NCBI GenBank assembly: GCA_009746045.1 | Contig: RPFO01001539.1 | Coordinates: forward strand, 1-37,500 | Direction: 5' to 3' | Source: Mesostigma viride | Taxonomy: Eukaryota > Streptophyta > Mesostigmatophyceae > Mesostigmatales > Mesostigmataceae | DNA: 37,500 nucleotides | Part shown: positions 18,531 through 28,586 of the stretch, piece by piece | Layout of the letters: each line of letters starts with the position of its first letter | Position numbering within the stretch: position 1 is the stretch's first letter | Notes under the pieces: generated by a model | What the model saw: the letters and a program-made list of their open reading frames with translations, nothing else | Told to the model about the DNA's origin: nothing | Database searches by the model: none | Made by a program: the position numbers and the translations under genes

Positions 18531-19584
18531 TGCCATGTCGCCATTATATTGAGGAAAGCGAAGTATGCCCACTTAAAGCTGTGGTCTGCAGAACATTGAC
18601 ACAAAATATGCATGGTATTTCAAGCAATGAATGCTATGTGTCAGGCATCAATGTCTTTATTGTATCCAAATGTGGTTAGGACGGAGGTTTACATTGGTTG
18701 CTATTTTAAGACAATGGCGTATAACCAAACATTGCACACACTCAAGAGTGTACTTATGCTGAACTGGAAAGGAACAATAAACCCCAATAAGGTAGATATT
18801 TTTCTTTTACATTTTAATTTTTTATATACTAGTTTATATAATATTATATTATATTATATTATGCTATATTATGTTATATGAAATAACATTAAAATTAACA
18901 TAAAATTAAAATTATATATTAATTATAGTATATTATATAATTTATATTATATATTATATTCACGATGCTCTGTGTATTAATGAGATATCAGACACACCTA
19001 CATCACATCGCCTTCGCCTTGATGTTTCCGTTGTATGGGTCCGGTCGGGCGTTGGTAGCTGGTCGACAACAATTCTACATTTCCTAAAAAAAAATGCGAC
19101 CGTGCCTACATTCGAAGGCGCGCTGTGGCTGACCTGAACTATCGGTGAACACCTCGGCGTCACTTGACCGGCCTAGGTTGACATTTCGGCAGAGTAACGC
19201 TGCTTAAAGGATCATTGCGTAGTTCGCGCGATTTGGCTCTTTATATATGTTTTTGGAGACGACGAGCAAGCATCCGATTGGTCAGCCAATTCCTGTCCAG
19301 TCCTCGGACAGTGTCCAATCCGGTGCTTGGGATCCAGAAAACGTGCTCGAGCCTGGCCACTCTGTCGCGGGCGCCGCGCTAGTGGCGTCGCGCCCAAACC
19401 TGACCAGGCCATAGGAAAGGGCGGGGGCGAATGCAAGAATTATTGTTATATCCTGACCTGTCCTGGGGAAGGTCCGGGGCGAATGCAAGAATTAATATAC
19501 CTGCGTATGCAACCAACACGGCCGATCCACATACATAATCCGACTGAGCTGGACGGTACGGACCAAATTTCGGTGCAAATTGAG
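18531..19584. other. Noncoding spacer with an AT-rich microsatellite
   Basis: 18800-18960 is almost pure A/T (ATATT/TTATAT repeats). GGGGCGAATGCAAGAATTA is duplicated at about 19423 and 19478. ATTGG-TCAG-CCAAT near 19278 is a small palindrome. No coding sequence is supported. Confidence 0.5.
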
Positions 19585-20825
19585 GCCCAAAAGCTATGTC
19601 GGCACGGTGCGCGCACCCCTTGCGGTAGTGGCCATGGCGACTGCCTTTAGACGAAACGTGACAAATCTGGCACGCGGAAAGCAGAAAAAATGCTCGATTG
19701 TTGGAGAAAATTAGTTACTGATTCTAATTTATGGCGGGATGGTTGCGATCTATAATGTCGCGGGCTTTTTTTCTTTGCCATCGGCAGGGGGGGTCCGGCC
19801 TGAATTTCTGTCGGGATGAATAAAGTATAATGGATGCCTGCCGGGTTGATTGTCGATTGTTGCCAGTTTTGATGGTCGTAAGGAAAGCTAGTTTAATGAT
19901 GTTTCTAAAGCCGTAAATTCTTAAAGCGAAAAATTCCCGCTGCTATTTTTACACTTTCCCGTCATTTTGCGGTAAGATAACATTAGCCCTGCGCGATGCG
20001 TACTGCCCAATCACTCCATGAAAGGTGGACTTTCTTGTGCGCCTGGGCCCGAATAAATGCCCGTTATGGTACGTTCTTGTGTTAAACGTCTTAAGCTAGC
20101 GTTTTCTGCTTTCTTAGCTCGTTGAGCGTAAGCTTTTTGCCTTCTTTCCGGCCAGATGCAGCCAGAAAGTTGCGGGTCCTGGCGCTGCATCGCTGGATTC
20201 CTGGGTGTCTTTTGCTAGTTAATCGTCTGTGACGTGCTGGCTTCTGCAGCGCGTGGCCCGCAACCTGTCGGAAGGTGTAATGCTTTTATTTCCATGCTTC
20301 TCTGAAATTTCTTGTGCTTTATAGACAGTTGTGTTCGAGGAAATTCACGGCGTTTCCTAAGCAGCGGCATCATTTTCCCCAGACACTGACGGCTGGCACC
20401 TGTCTCCTAAAGAGAGCGGCTCGTGCTTGTTAGAAAGGAGGCAGTTGCATTTTGCGGGACACAATGCTTTGGTGGCACATGCGTCAGTGTAGGCTGTTCA
20501 ATGGTCTCTTCACCTTTCCCACTGAGTAAATGTTAGCAATTTGTCATGCTAACCAAGCAGCTAGCCACAGGTGGCTGGATAAAAAGTCGCTTATTTTCTC
20601 TTTATTACTGCGTGTGTGGTCCTCCACGTGTCCGGCTTGTTGGGCATTTTGGAAGAGGGTTTATAAATGTGTTGTTGGGTGGAACAACTTGGTTGTTGGC
20701 ACAAAATCACACATTATTAGCCTGAGATAGGCATGACATATGCTGCTCAGGGCGTGTCGTCCTACCAGCCTTGTTGTTAAGGGTAGACTCACAAGGCTGG
20801 CTGTGCCGATGGAGGGGTGGGGCGT
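19585..20825 (+). mobile_element. Diverged relative of the TTAA element at 30253-32515
   Basis: In opposite orientation to the annotated element, colinear similar blocks are: GGTGCGCGCACCCCTTGCGG with CATGGCGACTGC(C/G)TTTAG (19600-19650); AAAATGCTCGA(T)TGTTG; CTTTGCCATCGGCA; CAG|TTTTGA; TTTTGCG|GTAAG; CCTGCGC-ATGC; CAGCGGCATCA; and AGGCTGGC-TGCCGA near 20800. Identity is low and indels are frequent. No intact coding frame or clear ends are seen. It runs into the GCATGCATGC minisatellite, which looks like an expansion inside it. Confidence 0.5.
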
Positions 20826-21255
20826 GCTAGCCCCCCCCCACACCACGCATGCATGCTAGCCCACCCCACAGACCCACGCATGCATGCTAGCCCACACTCA
20901 CACCCACGAATGCATGCATGCTGCACCCCCACAACCCACGCATGCATGCTAGCCCCCCCACAACCCGCATGCATGCCAGCCCCCCAACCACCACATACGC
21001 CCCCCCACACCGCACGCATGCAATGCTACCGCCCACACCACACCACACGGATGCATGCCAGCCACCATACACACCCCACGCATGCATGGCCAGCCCCCCC
21101 AACACTTACGCATGCATGCTAGCCCCAACAACACCCACGCATGCATGCCAGCCCCGCCATCACACACACGCATGCAGGCTAGCCCACCCCACACCCACGC
21201 CAGCAGCCAGCAGGCCAGCCCACACCCACGCGTGCATGCCAGCCACACCCTAGCT
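20826..21255. repeat. GCATGCATGC-containing minisatellite
   Basis: About 14 degenerate units of 25-33 bp, each a C-rich arm (CCCCACACCCAC) followed by the self-complementary core GCATGCATGC(T/C)AGCC. Frames through it encode only repeat-derived His/Pro/Ala strings. Confidence 0.85.
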
Positions 21256-21519
21256 TGAGCGTGCTTGTAAAGTTTGCATGTTTATTAAAATGAGTGGAAT
21301 ATGTATTTATGATCATTAAATGTTAATTTTATCATGAATGAAAATGGTCAACATTGCCGAAGTGCCCCTAAATTGCTCAATATGTGTGCTCAAGAATTCA
21401 ATGAGGATTGTCATCATGGAAACCCGCACAAATTCACGATTCCGGGCATGCAATGTGAAAGTATCAAGAACAATTTCGCATTAAGAATGGATATTCATTG
21501 TTCCATGAATCAATATGAC
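21256..21519. other. Unique spacer before the satellite
   Basis: AT-moderate sequence without recognisable features. A 69-codon frame at 21334-21543 runs into the satellite and is not credible. Confidence 0.3.
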
Positions 21520-22944
21520 TCCATGTACGTAGACAAGCCATGATGACCATGGGAGCCTAAACTCTCATCATTAAATACATAAATGCCACCCATGGTACGT
21601 AGACGGCCATGATGAACCAATGGAGCCTGAATCCTCATCATTTTTGTTTTCTTTTGACATCCATGTACTACGTAGGCAGCCATGATGACACCAATGGAGC
21701 CTGAATCCTCATCATTAATTACATACATTGCCATCCATGTACGTAGAGCAGGCCAGGATGACACCATGGGAGCCTGAATCCTATCATTTACTATTCCTTG
21801 ACATCCATGTACGTAGACGGGCCATGATGACACCATGGAGCTGAATCCTCAACTTAATACATAAATGACATCCATGTACGTAGACAGGCCATGATGACAC
21901 CATGGGAGCCTGAACTCCTCATCATTTACTATTCCTTGACATCCATGTACGTAGACGGGCCATGATGACACCATGGGAGCCTGAATCCTATCATTTACTA
22001 TTCCTGACATCCATGTACGTAGACGGGCCATGATGACACCATGGGAGCCTGAATCCTCATATTTTTGTTTTCTTTGACATCCATGTACATACGTGAGGCC
22101 AGCCATGATGACACCAATGGAGCCTGAATCCTCATCATTAATTACATTACATGCCATCCATGTAACGTAGACAGGCCAATGAAGACACCATGGGACCTGA
22201 ATACTCATCATTACTATTCCTTGACATCCATGTACGTGGACGGGCCATGATGACACCATGGGAGCCTGAATCCTCATGATTTACTATTCTTGACATCCAT
22301 GTACGTAGGCCAGCCTGGAGACACATGGAGCCTGAATCCTCCTCATTATACATACATGCCATCCATGTACGTAGACAGGCGATTGATGACACCATGGGAG
22401 CCAAATCCTCCTCATGAATTACATAAAATGCCAACCATTACATAGGCCAGCCATGGAGAGTCACACCATGGGAGCGGAATCCTCCTCTCATTAATTACAT
22501 ACATGCCAACCATGTAACGTAGGCAGCCATGATGACACATGGGAGCCTGAATCCTCATCATTTACTTTTCCTGACATCCATGTACGTAGACGGGCATGTA
22601 GACACCATGGGAGCCTGAATCCTAATCATTTACTATTCCTTGACATCCATGTACGTAGACGGGCCATGATGACAACCATGGGAGCCTGAATCCTCATCAT
22701 TTACATTCCTTGACATCCATGTACGTAGGCCAGCCTGGAGACACCATGGGAGCCCTGAATCCCTCTCATTAATTACATAAATGCCAACCATGTACGTAGA
22801 CAAGCCATGATGACCATGGGAGCCTGAATCCTCATCATTTACTATTCCTTGACATCCATGTTACGTAGGCCAGCCATGGAGACACCATGGGAGCCTGAAT
22901 CCTTCCTCATTATTTACATAAATGCCAACATGTACTAGACAAGC
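21520..22944 (-). repeat. 70-71 bp satellite array, inverted segment
   Basis: About 20 monomers read on the minus strand. Units carry AGGATTCAGGCTCCCATGG, GTCATCATGG, a CCCGTC, TTGTC or TGGCC variable block, and CTACGTACATGG. Single-base insertions and deletions are frequent compared with the segments after 24.4 kb. Confidence 0.9.
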
Positions 22945-25145
22945 CATGGATGTCAAGGAAAAGTAAATGATGAGGATTCAGGCTCCCATGGTGTCATCAA
23001 TGGCTTGTCTACGTACATGGTTGGCATGTATGTAATTAATGAGGAGGATTCAGGCTCCCATGGTGTGACTCTCCATGGACTGGCCTATGTAATGGTTGGC
23101 ATTTATGTAATTCATGAGGAGGATTTAGGCTCCCATGGGTCATCATCGCCTGTGTACGTACATGGTGGCATTTATGTAATTAATGATGAGGATTCAGGCT
23201 CCATGGTGTTCATCATGGCTTGTCTACGTACATGGATTGGCATGTATGTAATTAATGAGGAGGATTCAGGCTCCCATGGTGTCTCCATGGCTGGCCTACG
23301 TACATGAATGGCATTTATGTAATTATGATGAGGATTCAAGGCTCCCATGGTGGTCATCATTGCCCGTGTACGTACATGGATGGCATTTTTGTATATAATG
23401 ATAGGATTCAGGCTCCATGGTGTCATCATGGCCCGTCTACGTACATGGATGGCATGTATAACGTAATTAATGATTAGGATTCAGGCTCCCATGGTGTCAT
23501 CAGGCTTGTCTCCGTACATGGTTGGCATTTATGTAATTAATGAGGAGGAATTTAGGCTCCCATGGTGTCATCAATGGCTGCTACGACATGGATGGATTTA
23601 TGTTATTAATGATGAGGATCAGGCTCCCAGTGGTGTCATCATGGCCCGTCTACGTACAGGGATGTCAAGGAAAAGTAAATGATGAGGATAGGGCTCCCAT
23701 GGTGTCATCATGCCCGTCTACGTACATGGTTGGCATTTATGTAAGTTAAGATGAGGATTCAGGCCCATGGTGTCATCATGGCCGTGTACGTAACATGGAT
23801 GTCAAGGAAAAGTAAATGATATGGTTCGGCCCCATGGTGGTCATCATGGCTGTCTATCGTAAATGGTTTGGCATTTATGTAATTAATGAGAGGGAATTCC
23901 AGGCTTCCACATGGTGTCATCATGGCTGGCCTACGTACATGAATGGCAAATTTATGTAATTTAATATGAGGATGTCAGGCTCCATGGTGGTCATCATGGC
24001 CGCGTCTGACGTAGCATGGATGTGGCATTTTTGTATATTATGATAGGATTCAGGCTCCCCATGGTGTCATCATGGCTTGTCTAACGTACAAATGGGGGGG
24101 GGATGGCCATTTTTATGTAATTAAATTGACTGAGGATTCAGGCTCCCATGGGGGTCATCATGGCTTTCTACGTACATGGTTGGCATTTATGTGAATAAAT
24201 GGAGGAGGATGCAGGCTCCCATGGTGTCTCCATGGCTGCCTACGTACATGATGGTCATTTATGTAATTTAATGAGGATTTAGCCCCATGGTGTAATCAAT
24301 GGCCCGTCTACGTACATGGATGGCCTTTAATGTAAGTAACACCCATGGTGTCTCCATGGTCCGTCTACGTACATGAATGGCAAGTATGTAATTAATGATG
24401 AGGATTCAGGCTCCCATGGTGTCATCATGGCTGGCCTACGTACATGAATGGCATTTATGTAATTAATGATGAGGATTCAGGCTCCCATGGTGTCATCATG
24501 GCCCGTCTACGTACATGGATGGCATTTTTGTATATAATGATGAGGATTCTGGCTCCCATGGGGTCATCATGGCTTGTCTACGTACATGGTTGGCATTTAT
24601 GTAATTAATGAGGAGGATTCAGGCTCCCCATGGTGTCTCCATGGCTGGCCTACGTACATGGATGGCCTTTATGTAAGTAATGATGAGGATTCAGGCTCCC
24701 ATGGTGTCATCATGGCCCGTCTACGTACATGGTTGGCATTTATGTAATTAATGAGGAGGATTCAGGCTCCCATGGTGTCATCATGGCCCGTCTACGTACA
24801 TGGATGTCAAGGAATAGTAAATGATGAGGATTCAGGCTCCCATGGTGTCATCATGGCCCGTCTACGTACATGGATGTCAAGGAATAGTAAATGATGAGGA
24901 TTCAGGCTCCCATGGTGTCTCCATGGCCCGTCTACGTACATGAATGGCAAGTATGTAATTAATGATGAGGATTCAGGCTCCCATGGTGTCATCATGGCTG
25001 GCCTACGTACATGAATGGCATTTATGTAATTAATGATGAGGATTCAGGCTCCCATGGTGTCTCCATGGCTGGCCTACGTACATAGATGGCATTTATGTAA
25101 TTAATGAGGAGGATTTAGGCTCCCATGGTGTCATCATGGCCCGTC
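22945..25145 (+). repeat. 70-71 bp satellite array, forward segment 1
   Basis: About 31 monomers on the plus strand, starting where orientation flips. Monomers end either in GGCATTTATGTAATTAAT or in GTCAAGGAAAAGTAAAT, so there are two subtypes. 22945 to about 24340 is indel-rich; later monomers are clean. It is cut at 25145 by the LTR element after ...GGCCCGTC. Confidence 0.9.
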
Positions 25146-25762
25146 AGTTAACGTAAAGGATTTACGTTAGATGGATAGAGATTGTTACGCTCTTTCCAAC
25201 GGCACCTTGAACGCCTCATTTGGTTAAGGAACGTAAAAGTTATGACGTTTCCTAGGCTGTGCCGACAGTACCCGGCGCGCCACTGTGGGCGCGTACGGAC
25301 ACAGGATGTACAAGTGTCACTTTGATAGTCCGCAGGACGTTGACAGGACTTGTACAGGACTTGATGGTCAATTGATAGGTAGGCGCACTGTAGCGCGCCA
25401 GGACCTATGAGACAATTGATGCTGACTAGTGTACGGATAGGTCCACAGGACTAGCCGTATGGACAATTGATAGATCTGCGCGCCAAAGGCGTGCCAGAGT
25501 CTGTGTAATCAATTGATTGACAGTTCAGCTGTGACAGTGCAGCTGAATACTTGGACGCGTCCCTAGTAAGCTATATGAGTGACTTGGTCACACCGGGACG
25601 CTAGTTCTTGCGTGCACGTTCTCTTGGCACTGCGACCCTGTCGTCTGTGCTGCGTGCAGTCTTGGAAGTGACGTGACTTACGTCTGTGTTTCCTGATTGT
25701 TAATAAAGGCAACTTCCTGCAAGAACCATGGCGGAATTCGTGGCATTCTTACCCTCACAACT
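25146..25762 (+). repeat. 5' LTR (617 bp), ends AGTT...AACT
   Basis: Matches 27970-28586 base for base in my reading. A TATA-like CTATATGAG lies at about 25571 and AATAAA at 25702-25707, consistent with U3-R-U5 order. U3 carries four CAATTGAT motifs (25369, 25413, 25464, 25510) and three GCGCGCC motifs (25275, 25393, 25478), candidate regulatory repeats. The termini form a short inverted repeat AGTT/AACT instead of TG/CA. Confidence 0.9.
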
Positions 25763-25801
25763 CGTATTACAATAGTTTGCCTGTCATTCTCTCAACAGGG
25801 G
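25763..25801 (+). repeat. 39-bp internal inverted repeat, left copy, at the primer-binding position
   Basis: Starts at the first base after the 5' LTR (CGTATTACAATAGTTTGCCT...CAGGGG). It is the exact reverse complement of 27489-27527. It does not begin with TGG, so it is not a standard tRNA-primed PBS. Confidence 0.9.
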
Positions 25802-27020
25802 CTTGGACTATGGCTCAGTGGTGATAGACTTCAAGAGGGCATTTCTGGAGGGTGATGCAGATGTGGCACAGGAAAAGTGGGAGGGCAAGACGCCTTTCTA
25901 TGTTAGGGTGCCTGCTGTATGGAAAAGGGACATCCACACGGAGTTCCTTAAAATCCTCAAGGGCCTGGAGGGCCTGAGGTCAAGTCCAATAATCTGGAGG
26001 GAGACTCTCAACCGTTTCCTGAAGGAGCATTGCAACTTGAAGGTCTCTCCTGTAGACCCCTGTCTGTTTCTGGGGCAATGGGAAGGCCTGCCAGTGTATG
26101 CTTCGCTGCACGGGGATGACCTACATCTGATAGCTCCCACGTCGTGGCTTAAGGAGCTGATCACCATCATTAAGTCCAAGTTTCCTCTGGGTAGGGAGCA
26201 ATGGCAGGTGGAGAATGAGCCTCTGCTGTTTGTGGGCATGGAGGCCACACTGGTGAAGAAGGGAGGGGAGTGGCGTATGCTGCTGGTGGGGGGCAATGAC
26301 TATCAAGAGACCCTCATTAGCAAGCTTCCTCCAACCATCACACAGGCACTGTGTCCCATGGTGAGGGGCATGGTTGCTTGGGTGGCAGGCATTTCCAGGC
26401 CAGACCTTATGGTCATAGCCAGGTTGCCTGATGACATGCTGGTGGAGCTAGGGTCTGCCAAGGTGGCTGATCAGGTCAGGGCTTCATCTGGCATTCTGTT
26501 GTCTGCAGTGGATTTATCACAACCCATTTGCATGGAGCTGTATGTGGATAGCTCAATGGACAGCAGGCAGGTCTCCAAGGTCAGGGGCAGGGCTGCAGGG
26601 CTCTTTGTGCTCAGACAGGAAGGCCTGGGGAGTTTGGTGAGCTGGTTTAGTCGCCTGCACAAACGGGTGGCTGTCAGCAGTGATGTGGCAGAATGCAGGG
26701 CTATTTGTGAAGGCATTCACACAAGCCTTTATCTGAAGGAGTTGCTTCATCAGATGACTTCTAACACTCCTTGGCCACTTCAGGTTACCACTCTTCTAAA
26801 AACAGACTCCATGGGGATGGTGCAGTTTGTGCACAGGCAGATGGCCAGAAGTAGGGACTTGGATTATCTCCTTCTTAAGGAGTTGTCCTCCTTGGCCAAT
26901 ATTGAGCATATCCCTGGGGTTGACAATCCTGCTGATGCTTTGACCAAGCTAGTGCAGAAGGCAGCAGTGCAATACAAGGTTCTTCAGTCTCTGATGGACC
27001 CATCTCAGCAAGCTGTCTAA
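25776..27020 (+). CDS. Copia-type RT/RNase H, N-terminally truncated
   Basis: The frame is open from after a TAG at 25773-25775 and has no suitable ATG at its start. RT blocks are VIDFKRAFLEGD (motif A Asp), FYVRVPAVW, LKGLEGLRSSPIIWRETLN (the copia L-GL-QSP-W signature), DPCLFLG and VYASLHGDDLHLIAP, where the usual YVDD is HGDD with both Asp kept. The copia-type RNase H follows: MELYVDSSMDSRQVSKVRG (first Asp), LVSWFSRLHKRVAVSSDVAE (the SW-S-Q-VA-SS-EAE signature, with Glu), LLKTDSMGMVQFV (Asp), then DLDYLLLKELSS and IPGVDNPADALTKL near the C terminus. The RT fingers are missing: GLDY is followed almost at once by motif A, where the family has about 30 more residues. There are no internal stops over 405 codons. 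A working element would copy its RNA with this protein, but a truncated RT is unlikely to act alone. Confidence 0.85.
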   Translation, partial: FACHSLNRGLDYGSVVIDFKRAFLEGDADVAQEKWEGKTPFYVRVPAVWKRDIHTEFLKILKGLEGLRSSPIIWRETLNRFLKEHCNLKVSPVDPCLFLGQWEGLPVYASLHGDDLHLIAPTSWLKELITIIKSKFPLGREQWQVENEPLLFVGMEATLVKKGGEWRMLLVGGNDYQETLISKLPPTITQALCPMVRGMVAWVAGISRPDLMVIARLPDDMLVELGSAKVADQVRASSGILLSAVDLSQPICMELYVDSSMDSRQVSKVRGRAAGLFVLRQEGLGSLVSWFSRLHKRVAVSSDVAECRAICEGIHTSLYLKELLHQMTSNTPWPLQVTTLLKTDSMGMVQFVHRQMARSRDLDYLLLKELSSLANIEHIPGVDNPADALTKLVQKAAVQYKVLQSLMDPSQQAV

Positions 27021-27488
27021 GCTGGTGCATGGTTATAGGGCATTGGAGAGCAGATTGTGTGGTAGTGTCAGCATTGTGACTGGCATAATACCTGTATTTT
27101 AGTCTGTACTAAGGCTCATGGACCATGGTACACTCACTCTGATTTTAATCAGGATACAGCCAGGTTTTGGCTGGGGTTCATGCTGTTGACTACACAAGGT
27201 TGACAGGTCCATTACAGACCATGTATTCTATTTTAAAAGAAATGTATATTTGTACATACCTCTCACAATGGTCTGGGAACCTTTATTCTGGGGTTTATAG
27301 GGCGGGGTTCGATTCCCTGGTATTATGTTTCTACAAGCTGGCCTGTTCAGGTGTTTGCCTGTTCAGACTTCCCTAGTTCCCCAGGGCAGGATTTAATTGT
27401 TGCCTATGTGTTTCATTTTGTCATTTGTTTGCTGTGGCAGTTTACCATCTGGCAAGTAGACGGGCGCCGTAAGACGGGCGCCAATAGA
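27021..27488. other. Internal 3' region of the LTR element, first part
   Basis: Noncoding. Contains GGTTCGATTCC at 27306-27316, a match to a Pol III B box/T-arm without a tRNA around it, and a direct repeat GACGGGCGCC at about 27459 and 27473 just before the right inverted repeat. Confidence 0.4.
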
Positions 27489-27527
27489 CCCCTGTTGAGA
27501 GAATGACAGGCAAACTATTGTAATACG
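27489..27527 (+). repeat. 39-bp internal inverted repeat, right copy
   Basis: CCCCTGTTGAGAGAATGACA...GTAATACG, the perfect reverse complement of the sequence abutting the 5' LTR. Sequence on both outer sides of the pair shows no further complementarity, so the pairing edge coincides with the LTR edge. Confidence 0.9.
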
Positions 27528-27969
27528 CCTTACTTTGTCAAGTGGTATTTTAATTGTCATGGATTTATTGTACTTATATTGAATATGTACTGGGTTTTAT
27601 GGGATTAGTATCTGGGATTAATGTAACTCACCGCCAGAAGGTCATTGTACTGGAGGCTCTACCGAGGTGATGGGATTAATTCCTGGAGAAGACCTCATAG
27701 AATTAACCTGTATGTATTTAATTTTGTGTGCTTCTAATATCTGGTGGTACTCTGTAATGCCACTTCCATAGGTTTTCTCCATTTCTCATGAAATGGTTTT
27801 CCCTGTGGCAGATCTGTTTCTTTTCCAGTTCCTTAAAAGAAAGGGCTGGGGGAATGGCATTGGCCATTAAAGACATCTGTTCAAGCTTCAAGCTGGAGTG
27901 AAGGACATTTCAAGCTACTTCAAGGGTCCCTGGCAGGGGATGTGACCCCTAAAGAAAAGAAGGGATTGG
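27528..27969. other. Internal 3' region of the LTR element with polypurine tract
   Basis: Noncoding and AT-moderate. Ends CTAAAGAAAAGAAGGGATTGG immediately before the 3' LTR. The purine run is the candidate plus-strand primer, offset by ATTGG from the LTR. Confidence 0.5.
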
Positions 27970-28586
27970 AGTTAACGTAAAGGATTTACGTTAGATGGAT
28001 AGAGATTGTTACGCTCTTTCCAACGGCACCTTGAACGCCTCATTTGGTTAAGGAACGTAAAAGTTATGACGTTTCCTAGGCTGTGCCGACAGTACCCGGC
28101 GCGCCACTGTGGGCGCGTACGGACACAGGATGTACAAGTGTCACTTTGATAGTCCGCAGGACGTTGACAGGACTTGTACAGGACTTGATGGTCAATTGAT
28201 AGGTAGGCGCACTGTAGCGCGCCAGGACCTATGAGACAATTGATGCTGACTAGTGTACGGATAGGTCCACAGGACTAGCCGTATGGACAATTGATAGATC
28301 TGCGCGCCAAAGGCGTGCCAGAGTCTGTGTAATCAATTGATTGACAGTTCAGCTGTGACAGTGCAGCTGAATACTTGGACGCGTCCCTAGTAAGCTATAT
28401 GAGTGACTTGGTCACACCGGGACGCTAGTTCTTGCGTGCACGTTCTCTTGGCACTGCGACCCTGTCGTCTGTGCTGCGTGCAGTCTTGGAAGTGACGTGA
28501 CTTACGTCTGTGTTTCCTGATTGTTAATAAAGGCAACTTCCTGCAAGAACCATGGCGGAATTCGTGGCATTCTTACCCTCACAACT
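27970..28586 (+). repeat. 3' LTR (617 bp)
   Basis: Identical to the 5' LTR in my reading. Followed by CCGTC and then TACGTACATGG of the resumed satellite monomer. Confidence 0.9.

Larger units (their letters stand above)
25146..28586 (+). mobile_element. Copia-type LTR retrotransposon, internally deleted, inserted in satellite
   Basis: Two 617-bp LTRs, identical as far as I can read, flank about 2.2 kb. The satellite unit is duplicated as CCGTC on both sides (25141-25145 and 28587-28591), a 5-bp target duplication. The internal part has only RT/RNase H coding and a 3' region ending in a purine-rich tract, AAAGAAAAGAAGGG (about 27951-27964), just before the 3' LTR. No gag, protease or integrase is present, so mobility would require proteins in trans. 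LTR identity implies a very recent insertion. Confidence 0.9.

Noticed and set aside
19230-19330. Promoter with CCAAT boxes (ATTGG-TCAG-CCAAT)
   Set aside because: No gene start is supported downstream; the motifs are short enough to occur by chance.
27290-27325. tRNA-like GGTTCGATTCC in the LTR element
   Set aside because: Only the B-box/T-stem is present; no acceptor or D-arm within a tRNA length upstream.
25763-27527. Independent DNA transposon with 39-bp TIRs inside the LTR element
   Set aside because: The left repeat begins at the very LTR edge and the enclosed ORF is copia RT/RNase H, which belongs to the LTR element. Not excluded, so listed as an alternative in the finding.
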